From contig JBHGAV010000047.1 in assembly GCA_041946685.1 (NCBI GenBank), forward strand, positions 1 to 34,955: 34,955 bases of DNA, in the 5' to 3' direction. The position numbers and the translations under genes are program-made. Of this stretch, positions 8,756 through 16,068 are shown in pieces; within the stretch, counting starts at the first letter, position 1; every line of letters starts with the position of its first letter. The notes beneath the pieces are model-generated. The model did not search any database and had not been told where the DNA came from. It worked only from the letters and a program-made list of their open reading frames with translations. The stretch is from JBHGAV01 sp041946685. Its GTDB lineage: Bacteria > Acidobacteriota > Terriglobia > Bryobacterales > Bryobacteraceae.

Positions 8756-8785
8756 TTTGTACCCCAAGATCTAGTATCCCGTCAA
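8756..8785 (-). promoter_or_regulatory. Candidate nrdJ promoter
   Basis: On the minus strand TTGACG (8785-8780) and TACAAA (8761-8756) are separated by 18 bp, giving a leader of roughly 45 nt before the ATG at 8703. Just upstream of the -35 box is GATATAGATATAG (within 8789-8805), an AT-rich tandem repeat of GATATA. It shows partial resemblance to an NrdR box but is not palindromic. Confidence 0.4.
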
Positions 8786-8813
8786 GAACTATATCTATAT
8801 CGTGTACAGGAAG

Positions 8814-10151
8814 TTACAGCCGCGAATTGGGGGGATCCGGCCGAGTCTGCAGGACTTCAATGCAAATTGGGGGAAATCTGCGGGGGCCGAGCCACAGATC
8901 GAGCCTCTTCGGGCCAACACCCATGTCTTCGGGCAGGTGGAAGTTGACTTCGTAGCGCATGGGAACGGGGTCGACGCAGAACGGCTCGATGCGCGTCACC
9001 TCACGCCCGTCCACCCGGGCTCCCAGCCGCTCTATGCCGTCCACTTCCTCGAAGACGGCCTTGATGATCCCCGAGCGTATGACGGGGCCCGCCAGCAGGT
9101 CGATGGCATCGCTGACCGACAGTACCCGGGGCGCAAAGGGACCTGGGGGGACCACGCGCAAAGTGACCGCGGGGCACAGCGGCAGTCCCAGCCAGCGGAG
9201 TTCCACCGGATGCAGCCCGGTCGGGATCCCCGCCGGCAAGGACACGTTCAACTGCCGCAGCCCGTCGTTTTCGGCGGGGCCGACGTAGAAGGGAGTTCCG
9301 CGACCGTCCCCGATGAAGGCTTCCAGGTGCAACAGGTCACACTCGTCGGGAAGGTCGCCTATCCAAAGAACGATGCCGGCAAAGCGGCCGCGGCAGGCGG
9401 CCAGCGGCTCGGTGCCGAAGACGTTGGTCAGGCGGTGGACGCGGGTTGACGTTACGTCCATCCGGCGCTGTTCCAACGCCCCGTGCCAGCCGCGGCTGCG
9501 TTTGCGCATGGTCACCCACATGTACTGGGTACGGGCGCCCTCCAGAGCCAGGAGCTGGAAGTCCTCTGCGCGCGCAAACTCCGCGATTTCCTTCGCGGTG
9601 ATGCGCACGCCGGACCAGGTGTCACACGAGCCGGGAACTTCTTCCAGCCCGTTGACCTGGCACCGGATGAGGCCTCCCGGCTTCAGCACGCGCCAGGCCT
9701 CGCGCAGGTAATTCAGGACAACCTCGCGGCTGGGGATGTGCTGGAAGACCGCGTAAGAGTACGCGAAATCGAACGACTCGTCCGCGATGCCTCTGAGATC
9801 AAGTCCGCTGTTGACCTTCGCGTGAGCGTTCGGCGACTCTCGCAGGCGCTCGCGGGCCTGCCGGATCATCTCGTCGGATACGTCGACGCCGTGGATCTCC
9901 CGGAAGCGCCGGCTCATGGGAAGCATCACGCGACCGGGGCCGCAGCCGATCTCGAGCGCCCTCATGGTGAGGTGATCGGCGGGACGGCCGAGATGGCGGA
10001 GTTCCCGGGTCAGGTCGCGCACGACGTCGGCGGCCGTCGCTTCGAACTCAGACTGTTCCTGCTCGCGGCGGCCGAAGGCGACGTAGTAGTTGGCGTCTTC
10101 CCGCGCCCGGCGGTTCCAGTCCGCGCGCATCCGGTCCGCGATCTCAGACAT
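8814..10151 (-). CDS. SAM-dependent methyltransferase with two C-terminal beta-sandwich (IPT/TIG-like) repeats
   Basis: This 445-residue protein joins a class I methyltransferase domain (about 1-215) to a C-terminal region made of two similar units. Motif I is EIGCGPG (67-73), with the acidic GVD end of strand 2 at 88-90 and later FDFAYSYAVFQHI and WRVLKPGGLIR. The tail holds repeats of roughly 100 residues (about 236-335 and 337-440), each ending in a similar strand pattern: QLNVSLPAGIPTGLHPVELR in the first and YEVNFHLPEDMGVGPKRLDL in the second. These resemble IPT/TIG or Solibacter-type C-terminal domains. There is no signal peptide, so it is probably cytoplasmic. Substrate is unknown; a glycan or glycolipid substrate is suggested by the Wzt-like and beta-helix genes nearby. 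GGGGAG precedes the ATG. The beta-helix gene ends 28 bp upstream, and nrdJ follows after a promoter. Confidence 0.82.
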   Translation of the reverse strand: MSEIADRMRADWNRRAREDANYYVAFGRREQEQSEFEATAADVVRDLTRELRHLGRPADHLTMRALEIGCGPGRVMLPMSRRFREIHGVDVSDEMIRQARERLRESPNAHAKVNSGLDLRGIADESFDFAYSYAVFQHIPSREVVLNYLREAWRVLKPGGLIRCQVNGLEEVPGSCDTWSGVRITAKEIAEFARAEDFQLLALEGARTQYMWVTMRKRSRGWHGALEQRRMDVTSTRVHRLTNVFGTEPLAACRGRFAGIVLWIGDLPDECDLLHLEAFIGDGRGTPFYVGPAENDGLRQLNVSLPAGIPTGLHPVELRWLGLPLCPAVTLRVVPPGPFAPRVLSVSDAIDLLAGPVIRSGIIKAVFEEVDGIERLGARVDGREVTRIEPFCVDPVPMRYEVNFHLPEDMGVGPKRLDLWLGPRRFPPICIEVLQTRPDPPNSRL

Positions 10152-10179
10152 GAGCTCCCCGCATCACCCGCCATCCATC

Positions 10180-11547
10180 CTATCGCGCCGGGTGCAACGG
10201 GCCGCCGCATCGGTTGGCCCTCAGTCTGTTGGCGGCAAGAGAGACGCCCGGCGCCGCCGCGATGCAGCGGCTGTCCATCCCGTAGCCTGACACCTGATTG
10301 CCCTCGACGAGGTTGCCCCTGGCGGGAGCCTGCCGGTGGGCGCCCTTGCCCAGGTAGATGCCCGAGCGCAGCAAGTCCGGCTCCTCCGGGTAGTAGAGGC
10401 AACCGTACTTCGCGCCGCTATCGTTGCAGCGCGCCAGGTTCAGGTTGCGCAGGACATTCTCCGTGATCCGGTTGCGCGAGCCGATTATGAAAATGCCGCC
10501 GAACTTGGCCCCGTCGATGGTGTTGTTCGTGACGAGGACGTCTTCCGATTCCATGTCCGGGTTGCTGTTGTTGAACACGATGCCGTAGTGGCCGTGCGGA
10601 TAGTCGTCGGCCGAACCGCGATTGACGCAGGAGTTGCGGCTTACCTCGCCGTGGTGGAAGCCGTCGAGGTCGATGCATTTTCCGTTTACCTCCTCGAAGC
10701 GGTTGCCGGCGTACACGGACTTGTCAACATTGCCCGCCGTGTCGATGGCCACGGGGATAGCTCCGCTTTCGACGTCCACCACCCCGGGAGGATAGCCGAT
10801 GCGCCGCCCCGAGTTGTTTTCGATGCGAACGCCGGTTGCATGCCCGGCCTGCAAGGCGTCACGGCCGATGTCCTCCAGGACGTTGCCGGAGATCCGCCCG
10901 TCCCGGTTGCGGGGAGAGGTGTAGAGCGAGTGGGTCCAGATTCCGTTTCCGAGCACGTTTCTCAGCGTGCAATTCAGCACTTGGAAGCCGGAGGTTCCTT
11001 CCTCGAGGAGGATCCCGCCGGTGGTGTTGTTGCGGCCCGCGGCGCTGCTGGAGCCGCTGCGGTCCACCTGGATGTTTTCGATCAGGACCCGGCTGGACCG
11101 CGCCACCAGGACCGCGAATCCCGCGACTTCCGCCAGTTGAATGGAAGAAATCGTGAGACCCTGGACGTCCTCTGCCAGAATCCCGTTGTTCCCGGTGAAC
11201 CGGCAGAAGGGGACGTCGGAAGGAGCAAGGCCAGCGGGCCTGGATAGCGCGGCCCGGTTGCCGTCGATGGAGAAACCGGTCAGGCGGATGTTCGTTCCTC
11301 TTTTGACGCGAACCAGGGCGCTTCCCCGGAAGGCGGCGGAGGCCCGGATTAAGCTCCCGGAAGGGGAGCCTGCCAGCACCAGATTATGCGTGCCCTCAGG
11401 GATGACCAACTCGGAGGAGACCTCGGTGACCCCCGGAGGAAGCTGAACCGTGCCGGCGCCGCGTGCCAGGCTGTTTCGAATGCGGGCTTCGCGGCTCCCG
11501 CAACCGAGGCAGAGGACCAGCACCCACGCCATTACGCAGGGTCGCAT
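10180..11547 (-). CDS. Right-handed parallel beta-helix lipoprotein
   Basis: This is a 455-residue lipoprotein. The signal peptide MRPCVMAWVLVLCLGC ends in a good lipobox (CLGC, Cys16). The rest is a long series of beta-helix rungs with Asn ladders and short hydrophobic strands, for example LVIPEGTHNLVLAG, NRFEEVNGKCIDLDGF, VLVTNNTIDGAKFGGIFI and NRITENVLRNLNLARC. This is typical of PbH1/pectate-lyase-like folds that bind or cut polysaccharide or serve as surface scaffolds. No catalytic set can be assigned with confidence. Several cysteines suggest disulfides in the periplasm or at the surface. The ATG at 11547 lacks a clear ribosome binding site but has TAGAAT nine bases upstream. The start is divergent from the Wzt-like gene, with only 36 bp between the two start codons. 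Confidence 0.82.
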   Translation of the reverse strand: MRPCVMAWVLVLCLGCGSREARIRNSLARGAGTVQLPPGVTEVSSELVIPEGTHNLVLAGSPSGSLIRASAAFRGSALVRVKRGTNIRLTGFSIDGNRAALSRPAGLAPSDVPFCRFTGNNGILAEDVQGLTISSIQLAEVAGFAVLVARSSRVLIENIQVDRSGSSSAAGRNNTTGGILLEEGTSGFQVLNCTLRNVLGNGIWTHSLYTSPRNRDGRISGNVLEDIGRDALQAGHATGVRIENNSGRRIGYPPGVVDVESGAIPVAIDTAGNVDKSVYAGNRFEEVNGKCIDLDGFHHGEVSRNSCVNRGSADDYPHGHYGIVFNNSNPDMESEDVLVTNNTIDGAKFGGIFIIGSRNRITENVLRNLNLARCNDSGAKYGCLYYPEEPDLLRSGIYLGKGAHRQAPARGNLVEGNQVSGYGMDSRCIAAAPGVSLAANRLRANRCGGPLHPAR

Positions 11548-11556
11548 GACACCGCT

Positions 11557-11562
11557 ATTCTA
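11557..11562 (-). promoter_or_regulatory. -10-like hexamer immediately before the beta-helix gene
   Basis: TAGAAT on the minus strand (five of six matches to TATAAT) lies 9 bp before the ATG at 11547, and no Shine-Dalgarno sequence is visible. This spacing would give a leaderless or near-leaderless transcript. No convincing -35 box was seen. Confidence 0.35.
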
Positions 11563-11570
11563 ACTACAGT

Positions 11571-11576
11571 TATCCT
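11571..11576 (+). promoter_or_regulatory. -10-like hexamer before the Wzt-like gene
   Basis: TATCCT lies 7 bp before the ATG at 11584, where no ribosome binding site is visible. It fits the TANNNT pattern of leaderless genes. The match is only four of six, so the call is weak. Confidence 0.25.
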
Positions 11577-11583
11577 GACCTTG

Positions 11584-12522
11584 ATGGCCGTCAAATTTCG
11601 GGACGTTACCTTCCCGCCGCTCGCCGGACTGACATTGTCGGCTCCGGACGGCGCTCTGATCGGCATCGTCGGCGAAGAGGGCTCGGGCGGACGCGACCTG
11701 CTGCGCCTGGCCGCCGGACTGGCGTCGCCGATGGAGGGCATTGTCGAAGCTCCAGCCAACCGGCGCTTGCTGGACGCCGCCAGCGATCTGGACCTCAGCC
11801 CGGTGGGGCTTCTGCTACTCGACCACGCGCTGAGCCGGCGGGACGCCGTTACCAGGGCGCGCGTCGCCATAGAACTGGTTCATCTGCGGCGCGGGGGAAC
11901 GACGATTCTGCTGGTGTCGCACGAACTGGATCTGGTCGACAGCCTGGCGGACGAGATCTGGTGGCTCGACAGCGGTAAGCTGGCGGCTAAGGGCGATCCC
12001 GCGGAAGTCCTGGCGAAGTACCGGGAACATGTCGCCGGGCAGGTGCGCGCCTGGGGTGCGGACCGATGCTCTCGGTTGTCTCCTCCGCTGCGGCGCGGCG
12101 ACGGACGCGCGGAATTGGTTTCGATTGAGACGCTGGACGGGCAGGGCGCTCCCACCATGGCCTGGAGGAGCGGTGAAATGGTCGGCGTCCGTGTGACGGT
12201 GAAATATCACGAGGCAGTGGAGGACCCCGTGATCGGGATCATGATCCGCACGCGCATCGGCTTCGAGGTCTATGGGACCAACACCGAACTGGAGAAGCTG
12301 AAGCTGGGCCCCTGCGCGGCGGGCATTACGCTCCGTGTGCTGTTCCGATTCCGCTGCGGCCTGTGCCCGCGCGAGTACACCCTGACCGCCGCCTCACACG
12401 ACCCGGACGGCGTTTTGCACGAGTGGCTGGAGGACGCGCTGGCTTTCCTGGTGGTGGATTCCCGCTTCACCGCCGGCGTGGCGAACCTGGGGGCCGAGGT
12501 TAGCGTGGAGCGAGAAGGCTAA
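11584..12522 (+). CDS. Wzt-like protein with a collapsed ABC ATPase domain and an intact Wzt C-terminal domain
   Basis: This is a 312-residue protein. The C-terminal part (about 175-312) looks like an intact Wzt C-terminal glycan-binding domain: RAELVSIETLDGQG, RSGEMVGVRVTVKY, VIGIMIRT, EVYGTNTE and REYTLTAASHDPDG. The N-terminal ABC ATPase is degenerate. Its Walker A is GEEGSGGRD (30-38), with Gly/Arg where Lys-Ser/Thr is required. Walker B reads LLLLDH (D80, His instead of the catalytic Glu). Only about 45 residues separate them, so the Q-loop, helical subdomain and LSGGQ signature are missing. The switch His (VSHE, H113) and D-loop region remain. It probably cannot hydrolyse ATP and may act as a glycan-binding or regulatory relic. 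No permease gene is adjacent. It converges with, and overlaps by 4 bp, the ATP-grasp-like gene. Confidence 0.78.
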   Translation: MAVKFRDVTFPPLAGLTLSAPDGALIGIVGEEGSGGRDLLRLAAGLASPMEGIVEAPANRRLLDAASDLDLSPVGLLLLDHALSRRDAVTRARVAIELVHLRRGGTTILLVSHELDLVDSLADEIWWLDSGKLAAKGDPAEVLAKYREHVAGQVRAWGADRCSRLSPPLRRGDGRAELVSIETLDGQGAPTMAWRSGEMVGVRVTVKYHEAVEDPVIGIMIRTRIGFEVYGTNTELEKLKLGPCAAGITLRVLFRFRCGLCPREYTLTAASHDPDGVLHEWLEDALAFLVVDSRFTAGVANLGAEVSVEREG

Positions 12523-13877
12523 GACTTGGGTGCGAGGATGTACGTCGGCGCCAGCCCGGCGACGCTGGAGAAACTGCCCGAAGCCGTCTCGGATACCCAG
12601 CTCGAGCAGCCCTGAACCTTACCCAGGTAGGCGTGGGGATGCACGTCCACCTGAAGCTCGCGCATCTCCAGGCTGCCATAGCGCAGCAAGGGGAAGACCT
12701 CCTTGACCGGCTCAACCTTCTCCTGCACGACGTGCGGCGTCCGCACCGCCAGTTTCAGAGCACGTTCCCAACCCGCATCGTCAGTCATCCAGCCCTGCAC
12801 GATGTGCTCTTCGCCGGAGTCGTCGTTCGGCTTGAGAACCAGGTTCTGGCGATGCTTGACGATGAACTCCTGAAGATCGACTGTCTTGCCTTTGTACTGC
12901 GTGCTCGCGGGCGCTACCACACGGGTCCAGGGAACGTACTGCTGGATGGCCTTTCTCTCGGCCGCCGGGAAGCCCGAGGTGAGAGACTCGTCGCTCAAGA
13001 GAGCAAAGATCGATCTCTTATGGGCCAACTCGGAACGGAAACTGTTGACCACGCAAACGGCCTGGTCCCGGTAAGCGCGCACAAGGGGATGAGACAGATC
13101 GAACCGCAACAGGAACTCGTGGATCTTCACGCGGCGGAAGACCAGGTCCATGACATAGGAACCCTGCCGCAGAACTCCGCCCTTGTACTCGAGCTGGTCG
13201 GGGGAGACGAGCTGAGCTTCCAGCCCGTGCCCCCGAAACGCTTCGCACAACAGAACGTAGTCGCTCGGCTCGGCGGTCTGGAAAGCCTGGCGGAATTCCA
13301 TCACTCCGATTCGCGGTCTCTGCTTTCCTCCGAACTGCTTGTAGGCCGCCAGGACGGATGACACCAACTGCTTGCCGCCGCCGAGCTTGGTCAGGCTGTA
13401 CTGCCTCCGGAACTGCCTCATCGGGGGGCAGTCAAAGAACAGGTCCGCAAGCGCTGCGCCGTAAGTGACCCCCGGGGCTGTGTCGGCATTGTAGCCGACA
13501 AAATGCAGCCCGCCTCCGTTGAGGTGCGTATCCAGCAGTGAAGTCACGGCCAGAAATGGATAGCCGGGATCGATGGCCGCCAGCATCTTCTCAGCCGGGA
13601 GGAGGTGGAGCCGGGCCAGGAGAGCCGGATTGGCCAAGGCCATCTGCTTGATTCGGTCGATGGCCGAACAGAGCGCGTCGGCGGCTCTTACAAGGGTGGC
13701 GTGCTGGCGTACCGAGAGGAAATGAGGCCTCAGAAAGGGGCAGATCGGACGAGCGCCATCCTTCAGGTTGGCGGCGAGCATCTTCTCTTGAAGTTCGCTC
13801 GCCCAGTCCAGGTTCCTGTATGATTCTGAATCGATTAGCTTGTGGTAGCGGGCAATGGCCTCGCCCAGTTGGGTCAT
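12519..13877 (-). CDS. ATP-grasp-like ligase (glutathionylspermidine-synthase or circularly permuted ATP-grasp type)
   Basis: This 452-residue cytoplasmic protein has no signal peptide. It carries FVGYNADTAPG (about residues 125-135), which resembles the YNADxP motif of glutathionylspermidine synthase and of circularly permuted ATP-grasp ligases. Further on are an RIGVMEFR strand, a VMDLVFRRVK segment like the substrate-loop xVDxxxRR pattern, VVNSFRSELAHKRSIFALL, and a late nucleotide-binding stretch LVLKPNDDSGEEHI (about 344-357) with VVQEKV. Such enzymes join a carboxylate to an amine using ATP. The substrate is unknown and there is no thiol-polyamine gene nearby. The ATG at 13877 has GGAAAGGAAG upstream. 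The 3' end overlaps the Wzt-like gene by 4 bp tail to tail; the 5' end faces the S46 peptidase gene across about 100 bp. Confidence 0.65.
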   Translation of the reverse strand: MTQLGEAIARYHKLIDSESYRNLDWASELQEKMLAANLKDGARPICPFLRPHFLSVRQHATLVRAADALCSAIDRIKQMALANPALLARLHLLPAEKMLAAIDPGYPFLAVTSLLDTHLNGGGLHFVGYNADTAPGVTYGAALADLFFDCPPMRQFRRQYSLTKLGGGKQLVSSVLAAYKQFGGKQRPRIGVMEFRQAFQTAEPSDYVLLCEAFRGHGLEAQLVSPDQLEYKGGVLRQGSYVMDLVFRRVKIHEFLLRFDLSHPLVRAYRDQAVCVVNSFRSELAHKRSIFALLSDESLTSGFPAAERKAIQQYVPWTRVVAPASTQYKGKTVDLQEFIVKHRQNLVLKPNDDSGEEHIVQGWMTDDAGWERALKLAVRTPHVVQEKVEPVKEVFPLLRYGSLEMRELQVDVHPHAYLGKVQGCSSWVSETASGSFSSVAGLAPTYILAPKS

Positions 13878-13965
13878 GTTGACGCTTCTAGCTTCCTTTC
13901 CTTAATATTGCACACCGATGTCAAAAAGCCAAGAAACAGCACTCCGAGAACGGATGCAAATGTTT

Positions 13966-13971
13966 TATAAT
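13966..13971 (+). promoter_or_regulatory. Perfect TATAAT -10 box abutting the S46 peptidase start
   Basis: TATAAT lies 9 bp before the ATG at 13981. Transcription would start within about 3 bp of the start codon, and no ribosome binding site precedes that ATG. This points to a leaderless mRNA. No good -35 was seen at 16-18 bp upstream. Confidence 0.45.
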
Positions 13972-13980
13972 CAATGTGTT

Positions 13981-16059
13981 ATGAATATCAATGGATTAAC
14001 GGCGCGGCTCCTGGCCGTGCAGGCGCTTTTCCTGCTCCCTTCTACGACACTTGTCGCTGACGAAGGCATTTGGCTTTTCAGCCACTTCCCGAGCCAGGCA
14101 GTGAAGGAGAAATACGGTTTTGAGGTCACGGACCGTTTCCTCGACCAATTGCGGCTTGGCTCCGTCAAGTTCGTCGGCGTGGCATCCGGGTCTTTCGTGT
14201 CGCCGGATGGTCTGCTGTTCACCAATCATCACGTCGCCTCCGAGTGCATCCAGCAACTCAGCACCAAGGAGAACGACTACATGAGCAACGGGTTCTTCGC
14301 CGCTTCCGAGGCCGAGGAGCGCCAGTGCCCGGACCTGGAGGCGGACGTGCTGCTGTCGATCGAGGACGTGACGGCGAAGGTGCAGCAGGGAGCGCCCGCC
14401 GGTGCTGCCACGGCCGACGCAGGGCGGACGCGGCGGGCGAACATCGCCCGCATCGAAAAAGACTGCACCACGGGGCAGGACAGCCGCTGCGAGGTTGTGA
14501 CCCTGTACTCGGGCGGCGAGTACCACTTATACCGCTACAAGAAGTACACGGACATCCGGCTGGTGCTCGCGCCCGAAATCGGCATCGCCGCGTTCGGGGG
14601 CGATCCGGACAACTTCACCTATCCGCGTTACTGCCTGGACATTACGTTCTTCCGAGCCTACGAGAACGGCCGGCCCGCACGCACGCCCGAGTACCTTCGT
14701 TGGAGTAAAGAGGGCATCAAGGAAGGCGAGCTGATCTTCGTGCCTGGAAACCCCTCCACCACCGGCCGGCTCAACACGGTGGCGCAACTGGAGTTCTTCA
14801 GAGACGTTTCCTACCCGCTCGTTCATGCGCGGCTGAACGCTCTCGTCAAAGCGTTGCTGGCCTACTCCTCGAAGAGTCCGGAGAACAAGCGGGCGGCCGC
14901 CGACAATCTGCTCTCGCAGCAAAACAGCCTCAAGGCATACACGGGGTTCCTTGCGGGCCTTCGCGATCCGAAACTAATCGAGCTGAAGCGCAAGCAGGAG
15001 TCGGAACTGAGGGCGGCCGTGGCCAAGGACCCGAATCTGAACGAAGCCTACGGCAAGGCCTGGGACCGGCTGGCCGCGGCCTACACGGAGTTTGCCGAGT
15101 TCTATCAGCCCTACTGGCTGCTGGAGACCGCCGCCGGGCGCGGTTCAGACCTGTTCCGCCTCGCCCGGGACGTGGTGCGGCTGGCTGAAGAGAAATCGAA
15201 GCCCGACGACCAGCGCCTGCGGGAGTACCGGGACGCGGCTTTACCCGGAGTTGAGGCATCCTTGTTCGCGACCATTCCGATCACCGACTCGATGGAGATC
15301 GTCGCCGTCCGCGACTACCTGGAGTTTCTGAGGCGGTCGCTCGGCGCCTCGGATCCGACGGTGAGGGCGCTGCTCGGCGGCCGGTCGCCCCAAGCCCGGG
15401 CGCGCGAGTTCGTGAGCACCTCGAAGCTGCGGGATGTTGCCGAGCGAAAGCGGCTGGCGGCGAGCGCCGAGGCAGTGAAGTCGTCGAGCGATGGCATGAT
15501 CCGCCTGGCGCTGCTCCTGGACTCGCGGGCCAGACAGCTGCGGAAGCGCTACGAGGACCGCGTGGAGGCAGTCATCAACGGCGACGGCGCCAGCGTGGCC
15601 CGGGCGCGCTTCGCCGTGATGGGCGCCGCCGCCTATCCCGACGCCACGTTTACGCTTCGCCTGTCCTACGGTCCTGTCAAGGGGTACAAGGACGCGGCGG
15701 GCAGGGACATCCCCTATGCGACGGATTTCGCCGGGCTCTACAAGCGAGCCACCGGCAAGGAGCCTTTCCGTCTGCCTTCGCGGTGGGTGGCATCCAAGGG
15801 CAAGCTGAACCTAGCGACTCCTTTCAACTTCGTCTCCACGGCCGACACGCATGGCGGCAACTCCGGCAGCCCCACCGTGAACACCAGGGGCGAGATCGTG
15901 GGGATCCTGTTCGACGGCAACCTGGAGAGCCTTCCCGACCGGTTTCTGTATACGGACGAGCGGGCGCGGAGCGTCCACGTGACCGTGCAAAGCATCGTGG
16001 AAGCCCTGCGACAAGTCTACGGCGCGGGCCGGGTGCTGAGGGAACTGGGGCTGGAGTAG
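13981..16059 (+). CDS. S46 family dipeptidyl-peptidase (DPP7-like)
   Basis: This is a 692-residue exported protease of family S46, which removes dipeptides from peptide N-termini in the periplasm or outside. Residues 1-27 form a signal peptide. The chymotrypsin-like half-domains carry LLFTNHHV (catalytic His at 83/84), GGDPDNFTYPRY with the acidic region, and GGNSGSP with nucleophile Ser628. A long helical insert lies between them, as in DPP7/DPP11. Eighteen residues after the Ser is Gly646 (FDGN); in the family, Gly at the equivalent of position 673 goes with DPP7-type preference for hydrophobic P1 residues, while Arg gives DPP11 acidic specificity. I chose the ATG at 13981 because it begins the signal peptide; an in-frame start at 13918 would add 21 residues overlapping the promoter. 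Confidence 0.92.
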   Translation: MNINGLTARLLAVQALFLLPSTTLVADEGIWLFSHFPSQAVKEKYGFEVTDRFLDQLRLGSVKFVGVASGSFVSPDGLLFTNHHVASECIQQLSTKENDYMSNGFFAASEAEERQCPDLEADVLLSIEDVTAKVQQGAPAGAATADAGRTRRANIARIEKDCTTGQDSRCEVVTLYSGGEYHLYRYKKYTDIRLVLAPEIGIAAFGGDPDNFTYPRYCLDITFFRAYENGRPARTPEYLRWSKEGIKEGELIFVPGNPSTTGRLNTVAQLEFFRDVSYPLVHARLNALVKALLAYSSKSPENKRAAADNLLSQQNSLKAYTGFLAGLRDPKLIELKRKQESELRAAVAKDPNLNEAYGKAWDRLAAAYTEFAEFYQPYWLLETAAGRGSDLFRLARDVVRLAEEKSKPDDQRLREYRDAALPGVEASLFATIPITDSMEIVAVRDYLEFLRRSLGASDPTVRALLGGRSPQARAREFVSTSKLRDVAERKRLAASAEAVKSSSDGMIRLALLLDSRARQLRKRYEDRVEAVINGDGASVARARFAVMGAAAYPDATFTLRLSYGPVKGYKDAAGRDIPYATDFAGLYKRATGKEPFRLPSRWVASKGKLNLATPFNFVSTADTHGGNSGSPTVNTRGEIVGILFDGNLESLPDRFLYTDERARSVHVTVQSIVEALRQVYGAGRVLRELGLE

Positions 16060-16068
16060 GCTTGCTCC

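Noticed and set aside
8704..8813. Cobalamin riboswitch upstream of nrdJ
   Set aside because: The gap is only 110 bp and no B12-box was seen; only a simple hairpin is present.
13878..13924. TTGACA on the minus strand as -35 of the ATP-grasp gene
   Set aside because: No -10 lies at 16-18 bp (the only TATTAA is 11 bp away), so a standard promoter cannot be assigned.
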